Shown here: positions 58,930 to 64,000 of the stretch, one piece after another
Layout: each line of letters begins with the position of its first letter
Numbering within the stretch: the stretch's first letter is position 1
NCBI GenBank assembly: GCA_030544215.1
Contig: JARZZO010000004.1
Span: forward strand, 16,542,501 to 16,606,500
Length of the DNA: 64,000 nucleotides
Reading direction: 5' to 3'
From: Zantedeschia hybrid cultivar
Lineage: Eukaryota > Streptophyta > Magnoliopsida > Alismatales > Araceae
Notes under the pieces: model-generated
Database searches by the model: none
The model's input: the letters and a program-made list of their open reading frames with translations, nothing else
Told to the model about the DNA's origin: nothing
Position numbers and translations under genes: made by a program

Positions 58930-59806
58930 ATATAGCCAACCAACCAATATGGCAGAATTTTGATATTATTTAATTTATTATTTTCTATTTTTAATCTATT
59001 AAATAGGCAACCAACCAATATGGAAGGATTATTATTTTTAATTTATTTATTTTCTACTTTATTATTTTAAGTTTATTTTATTGAATGGCCAACCAACTAA
59101 TATGGAAGGACTATTAATTTTAATTTATTTATTTTCTACTTTATTATTTTAAGTTTATTTTATTGAATGGCCAACCAACCAATATAGAAGGACCATTAAT
59201 TTATTTTATTTATTTTCTATTTTTATATTTATTTTAAATGGCCAGTCAAGCAATATGGAAGAGCCATTAATTTATTAATTTGTTGTTTTCTATTTAAATT
59301 AAATTTAGATGGCCAACCAACTAATATGACAGAACCATTTTGTTATTTAATTTATTATTTTCTGTTTTCTTGTTTAAATTAATTTTAGATGGTCAACCAA
59401 CCAATATGGGAGAATCATGATTTAATTTATTATTATTATTTTTTATTTTTTTAATGGCCAACCAACTAATATTGAAGAATCATTTTGTTTATTAAATTAT
59501 TATTATTTTATTTTAAATTAATTTTAGATGGCCAACCAACCAATATGGCAGATCCATCTTGTTATTTAATTTATTATTTTCTGATTTTTAATTTGATGGC
59601 CTATCAATCGATATGGCAGAATCATAATTTTTAATTTATTATTTTCTAGATTTTTAATTTGATGGCTTACCAACTAATATGGCAGAACCATGATTTTTAA
59701 TTTATTATTTTCTGATTTTTAATTTGATGGCCTACCAATCGATATGGCAGAACCATGATTTTTATTAATGATTTTTAACTTGATGGCCTACCAACCGATA
59801 TGGTAG
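58930..59806. repeat. Thirteen GGCCAACCAACCAATATGG units
   Basis: Units begin at about 58934, 59006, 59090, 59169, 59239, 59311, 59391, 59457, 59529, 59598, 59665, 59729 and 59784, spaced 55-84 bp. They keep the ACCAATA/ACCGATA core and a GGAAGGA/GGCAGAACC right side, but the left side is mostly GGCCAACCA, so the stem is reduced to 3-4 bp. They look like decayed relatives of the hairpins at 57271-57707. Confidence 0.88.
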
Positions 59807-60036
59807 AACCATCTAAAAAAAATACACAATTTACATCGAACAATGAGTCATAAAAGAAATCTAAATTTCTTCCCCAGAAAATAAAAAATTACAAGCTTAA
59901 AAAAAAATATGTGGACCTTCCTTTCTTTTTCCTTTTTTTTTGTTGGAGCTCTGCCTTGATCGCCGGTCTCGGGAAGTCTTGTGTGTTGGAGAGAGGAGGT
60001 CAGCCGCAGGGTGATTCTTGTGCGGCTATGGCCTGC

Positions 60037-60044
60037 CTTTTATA
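60037..60044 (-). promoter_or_regulatory. TATA box of the solo LTR
   Basis: Read on the minus strand, TATAAAAG lies in GGCCTATAAAAGGCAGG. A GC hairpin with 11-bp arms (CCCCCCACCGG at 60081-60091, complement at 60105-60115) stands just upstream, as in the other LTRs here. Confidence 0.55.
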
Positions 60045-60629
60045 GGCCTTGGAAGGTTGGGCATGGGGGAACCAGTAGCACCCCCCACCGGTGCCAACTA
60101 GGTGCCGGTGGGGGGCGGAGATGTGCGTGCGGGTGAGGAGAGGGAGATAGAGATGAGAGGGGATAAGGATGAGAGGGGGATGAGGATGAGAAGGAGAGTT
60201 GGAGGGGGAGAGATGGAGCCTAGATAGGGAGGGGAAGGAGGCCGGTCGGTCCTCCTGGAGAGGCCGACCGGTCTCTCCTATTTTTTTTTTTTTGATGTTT
60301 ATCTCTTCCTTTTTTGATTTGAGGTATGTGCATCCCCCTTTCTCTTGTTGTAGTCTTGAGGTACTTGTATTCTCCCTTTTGTTTCTTTGCATACACATAC
60401 ATATTTATGTGTGGTTACATGCATCCCACATAAGTATATGTATGTATATATTTTTTTTGCAAGAACTAGAACTAGATCTATATGCAATACATGTATTTGA
60501 CATGCATGCATATGCCTAGATGCAGTCATACACATAGGTTAAAAAAAAAACCTAGTGTATGTTCTTAAAAAAAATTGGTTCAACACTCCCCAGGAACATT
60601 TTTACCCCCAATCACTTCATTATACTCAA

Positions 60630-60800
60630 CAGTTTTTTCCTCTTGCAAGGTGTTGCTTCAATTGAGAAACACCACCGTCTTGTCCTATAAATTGACAGTA
60701 GTTGCACTTGAACTTGTGCCTACTGCCATCAACCATGTTCCCATGATGTCATCCGATGTCTCTGGACTCTCGACGAGGGGGTAGGGCGGCCATTTAATGA
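60630..60800 (-). pseudogene. BED-type zinc finger of the hAT transposase
   Basis: HKFKCNYC followed by GGVSQLKQHLARG on the minus strand is the Cys-x2-Cys..His pattern of the DNA-binding BED finger at the start of plant hAT transposases. The conserved Trp position before it reads TGA, and the frame shifts after the finger, so this copy is broken. It is cut off from the rest of the gene by the solo LTR. Confidence 0.75.
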
Positions 60801-62023
60801 CAACAAATAAAAGAAAATAAGAACAAAAAGATACATTAAATAACAAGTAAGAATAATATGACTTGAAATACTGTTAAAATTATCCTTACATTAAAAGAAT
60901 TTTTTATTTTTTATAAATTATTAATATATACTTAACAAATTAAATAAATTACAAATATTAATTGAACATATTTATAAAAGCATGACTTAAAGTGCATGAA
61001 GAACATAAATATAAGTTGAAGGCATGTCTAAAATTTGTATACAAGTATCACATTTAATGATATTAAGTAATAATGTATTATACCATTAATTAATTTAATT
61101 ACTTAAAAATAAGATTTCAAACTAAACATTTTATACTTAAAACATACAAGTTAAAACATAGATCTAAGTTTAATCATTTTTTACTTCTAGAATATAGAGT
61201 AGACAATTTTTAAATTATTTTATATTTTAAATTTTATTTCATATTTTAATAATCACATTAATACATTAATCTTCATAATTTAAGATTTTGAATGAAATTT
61301 TAGGCACACATGTGAAACTTATAGGTCTATGTCCATCATCACATAAATATATCATTTATTTATTTTTTTGATTTGTTCTGTATTTTTTTGATATTTAATA
61401 AAAATCTACTTCAAATTTGAACAAATTTAGATTTTTTCATGTCAAATTTACAAAGAGACAATAGATCTACCTCTTCATCTTTTAATACCCTAAACAACAT
61501 CAAACAACAAGAAAAGAAGATGAAAATAAAAAAAACTTAGGGTTTAGAGGCTTATCTTGTTGAAACCGGATGAAAACGTTCCAAAGAGTTAGAAAATCCC
61601 TTTCTTTTGCAAGAAAATCAACTTCAAAGCTTGAAAAACGCTTGGATCTCCCAAAACCATTAAGAGAAATGGAAGCAAGAAGAGGGAGGAAGGGTTTGGA
61701 AGGGGGCGGCTCCTTCGTCTGGTGCGTTTCTGTTTGAATAGTAACGTTGCTGACAGTTTTTGAGGTTTAAAGGGCCGCATCGTATCAAATCTTAGCATAT
61801 CGGGCCGTCTCGGTTTGGATCACCTCGACTCGACTTGTATCAGACTAGATCGCATTGGTTCGCTGCGAGACGGTGCGATCCGGCCCGATACAAGCCGAGT
61901 CAATGCGATCCGGACGCGGTTCAGACTAAATCGGGCGAGCCGACTGTGCTAGCACATCGGGTCGGCCCAGATCCGAGTCGACTCGTACGAGTCGGCCGAT
62001 CCGGTACAATACGGCAAACCTTG
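60801..62023. other. 5' non-coding end of the hAT element
   Basis: AT-rich sequence without a gene, ending in GATCCGG/GAGTCG-rich subterminal repeats (61770-62010) and the terminal inverted repeat. Confidence 0.6.
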
Positions 62024-63359
62024 CATGCAGTACAGCCTCAATTTGATTGCAGAATAGGTAAATCCGGAATTACTTATCCGGAATAGCGTATACTAGAATA
62101 AGGGGTGCTTAGCTTTGATAATTCTGTGGGACCCACTGGCAGAATAAGAAGGATAAACAATTCTTGGGTCTAGGGTCGAATTGCTTATTCTCCTTATTCT
62201 CCGAATAAACTATTTTGCACCGGTATAAGCCATTCCGCTTGTCAAAGCTAAATTAAGCTTATTCTCCCTTTATTCTTTCTTATTCTTCTCCTATTCTCCA
62301 ATCAAAGTAGCGAGGTATCACATTGCATATTTGTAACTTAAGCGATTAACCATTAGACACATATGGCATAAACTCAGCCATACATGATAAACGTGTTGTT
62401 GGCCCAAAATATTTTTATGTACGTTAAAATACCTAACATGCATATGCATGTAGTCATGCAATAGGAAAAATGGATGTCTACATGTATGCAAATATAGGCC
62501 ATGTGCATGGATACATAAAAGATGACGAGGACGAGGAATATACCTTAGCAAAAACAGCCCCGGAAATGTCTCTAATATGCTGTCCAAAACAGCCCCGAGA
62601 TGTCTCCTTCACATTGTCCAAAATAGCTCCGGAAGCCTCCGGTATGTTGTCCTAAAATAGTCCCACAAACGCACTAAATGGGCTTACTAGATGGCCCGCT
62701 ATGCTGCTGAAATGGGGCTTAAAAAGACTGCAAAATAGGCCCCAAGCACAGCCCAATATGCCCCTGATGTAGGGCCAAGGAGAGCCCAAAAGAAGATCCA
62801 ATAGCGGGTCCAAGGCAGCCCAATATATAGTCCAAGTATGCAGTCCTAAATGGGCCTAAGTGAGCTGTCCAAAAGCCTCCCAAGAGCAAAGGACAGCTGA
62901 AAACTACAACAAAAATAGAAAAATAACAAGTGGTCCCCTTCCTTCTCTCTCCCTTTCTTTAAATATAGGAGGAGAGGGGGAAGAAGGGACCGGTGGGGGT
63001 CCCCACTTGTCATAGGAACCCCCCACTCCATTCCCCCTTCTCTCTCCATTTGAAATTCAAAAAGGAGAAGAGAGAGAGGGGATTAGTGGGGTTAAACAGC
63101 ATTTATGGGGGTGTTTTGAATGCCTTGTTCTGTCCCATGATAGTTGAGCCTTCACTAACTTAATATTAAAAAAGGACTCAATCATTGGGAAACCCCTTTT
63201 CACATATGTTTAAAAGAGAGAAGAAGAAAGTAGGGAATTAATGATGTCCTCCTCATTAATTGAAAGAAAAGAGGAGAAGAAAAAATAAGGAGGGGAAGGG
63301 GAGGGCCACCGGTTCCTTGAATTGGTAGCACCCCCCACCAGTTCCTCAATCGGTGGGGG

Positions 63360-63360
<1 letters not shown>

Positions 63361-63396
<36 letters not shown>
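63361..63396. repeat. Uninterrupted run of 36 cytosines
   Basis: The run lies between GGTGGGGGA and ATCGGCTCC, with a G10 run just after (about 63411-63421). Frames reading poly-Gly or poly-Pro over it are artefacts of the homopolymer. Confidence 0.95.
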
Positions 63397-63537
63397 ATCG
63401 GCTCCTTGGCCGGGGGGGGGGAGGACAGGTGGGGGTGCCCACCAGACCTCCCCCCTCTCTCTACTCCCTCTCTCAAAATTAACTACGGTGGCACCCCACC
63501 AGATATTTTTTTGACACCGGATATGGCCCTCGAGGCC

Positions 63538-63545
63538 TATAAATA
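63538..63545 (+). promoter_or_regulatory. TATA box of the right-hand LTR
   Basis: TATAAATA within GAGGCCTATAAATACACC, downstream of the GC-rich hairpin region. Confidence 0.55.
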
Positions 63546-64000
63546 CACCTCTCATGCAAGGTGAAAGGGTATGCCATTTAAGGCCTAAAAATCTCAAGGA
63601 AAGGTATTGTCCAAGTGAAGACCGAACTTAGTGCCTTGCACAAGTTCAAAGCGCGCGTTAAAGGAGGCTTCATTTTGGGTTTATTCCTAAAGTTTTCATA
63701 GGGAAAGTTCTGTCGAAATTTTATTGTAAACTTGCCTCTTATAAGGAGACACTTTGTCGAAATTTTGAATAAAATATTAATGTGTTTGTGTGTATGTATA
63801 CATGTTCATATGATCTAACTTACACCTAAATAACACTCATATTAATATAATTAAGCTTATATTTAATTAATAAAATACCTATCTAGAAGAAATACATAAC
63901 TAAATATCCTGGCTTCACCCCTACATATAATTAAGGCTCGATCAATATTTAAGACTTAATAAATCACACACACACACAGAATAATACACCTAAGTTTAAA

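Larger units (their letters stand above)
56685..60585 (-). mobile_element. 3.9-kb solo LTR inserted in the hAT transposase gene
   Basis: CTCCC occurs directly before (56680-56684) and after (60586-60590), a 5-bp duplication. Dropping the insert brings the BED-finger side and the core side of the transposase together at a conserved Val-Pro-x-Glu-Val position. On the minus strand the LTR starts TGTTGAACC and ends TCTCATA, that is TG..TA, a non-canonical but known end pair. A minus-strand TATA box at 60044-60037 gives a 0.54-kb U3 and about 3.3 kb of transcribed R/U5 holding the repeat arrays. There is no internal region. Confidence 0.85.
51755..62023 (-). mobile_element. 10.3-kb hAT transposon with 8-bp target duplication
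   Basis: The left end reads CAAAGTTCGCCGTATCGT and the right end on the minus strand reads CAAGGTTTGCCGTATTGT, 15 of 18 identical, followed by GGATCGG-type words on both sides. CATGCAGT flanks both ends (51747-51754 and 62024-62031). It carries a hAT transposase on the minus strand. Removing the solo LTR (56685-60585) and one 5-bp duplication leaves about 6.4 kb. Confidence 0.92.
62032..64000 (+). mobile_element. Partial LTR running off the window
   Basis: A U3-like region with CCCCCCACC hairpins, a TATA box at 63538 and an AT-rich transcribed part follow one another as in the solo LTR at 56685-60585. Both share the words GTAGCACCCCCCACC and GGTGGGGG. A 45-bp imperfect repeat (CC(A)AAA(A)CAGCCCC) lies at 62545-62660. 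The LTR start is not defined (somewhere after 62031) and its end is outside. No coding region is seen. Confidence 0.5.

Noticed and set aside
63200..63597. Poly-Gly and poly-Pro proteins over the C36 run
   Set aside because: They are read-through of a homopolymer and the flanking G/C-rich LTR sequence.

Overview
This window is nuclear DNA of a flowering plant with a large, repeat-rich genome, probably a monocot. The monocot guess is weak: it rests only on the overall look of the coding exons and the transposon load. Only two short stretches, 281 bases in total, look like host protein-coding sequence. Both lie on the + strand and encode consecutive pieces of one gene: an exonuclease III/AP-endonuclease of the plant APE1-like (APE1L, Arabidopsis At3g48425-type) family. 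The exons are at 5382-5583 and 49707-49785. They join in phase (AG + C = Ser) with GT/AG borders, so the DNA between them is a single intron of 44,123 bp. No earlier exon is visible upstream and no later one in the 14.2 kb downstream, so both flanking introns are also large (at least 5.4 kb and 14.2 kb).

The introns are filled with nested mobile elements. From left to right: LINE debris (3.07-4.85 kb); an LTR with strong GC hairpins and a 40-bp palindromic minisatellite (about 7.2-10.7 kb); a second LTR with a tRNA-Met primer site (about 11.25-12.24 kb) followed by a non-coding internal region; a 1.0-kb non-autonomous hAT element with an 8-bp target duplication (13298-14300); and a 29.6-kb Ty3/gypsy element (14934-44536) with a 5-bp target duplication and LTRs over 5 kb. 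After these come another LTR-like segment (45.5-46.3 kb), a 161-bp hAT MITE (46982-47142), a 5S-rRNA-containing LTR complex followed by a decayed gag (47338-49230), and a 5'-truncated LINE (49299-49582) just before the second exon. Beyond it lie a 10.3-kb hAT transposon (51755-62023), split by a 3.9-kb solo LTR (56685-60585), and part of another LTR running off the window.

The 29.6-kb element belongs to the Tat lineage: gag, aspartic protease, reverse transcriptase with YIDD, RNase H, a second archaeal-type RNase H, and a DD35E integrase. The copy is dead, with several frameshifts and stops. Between pol and the 3' LTR it carries a complete antisense transcription unit with its own TATA box, short GT-AG introns, a plant mobile domain (PMD) protein and a C-terminal coiled coil. 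A 10-bp motif, GAGTCTGCGC, recurs as palindromes about 193 bp apart in the transcribed part of both LTRs, and again about every 82 bp just upstream of the antisense TATA box.

The most unusual pattern is that several unrelated LTRs or spacers here hold arrays of short inverted repeats. In two of the arrays the stem sequences change between copies in a way that keeps pairing while the loop stays constant. All family names come from reading motifs; no database search was run.
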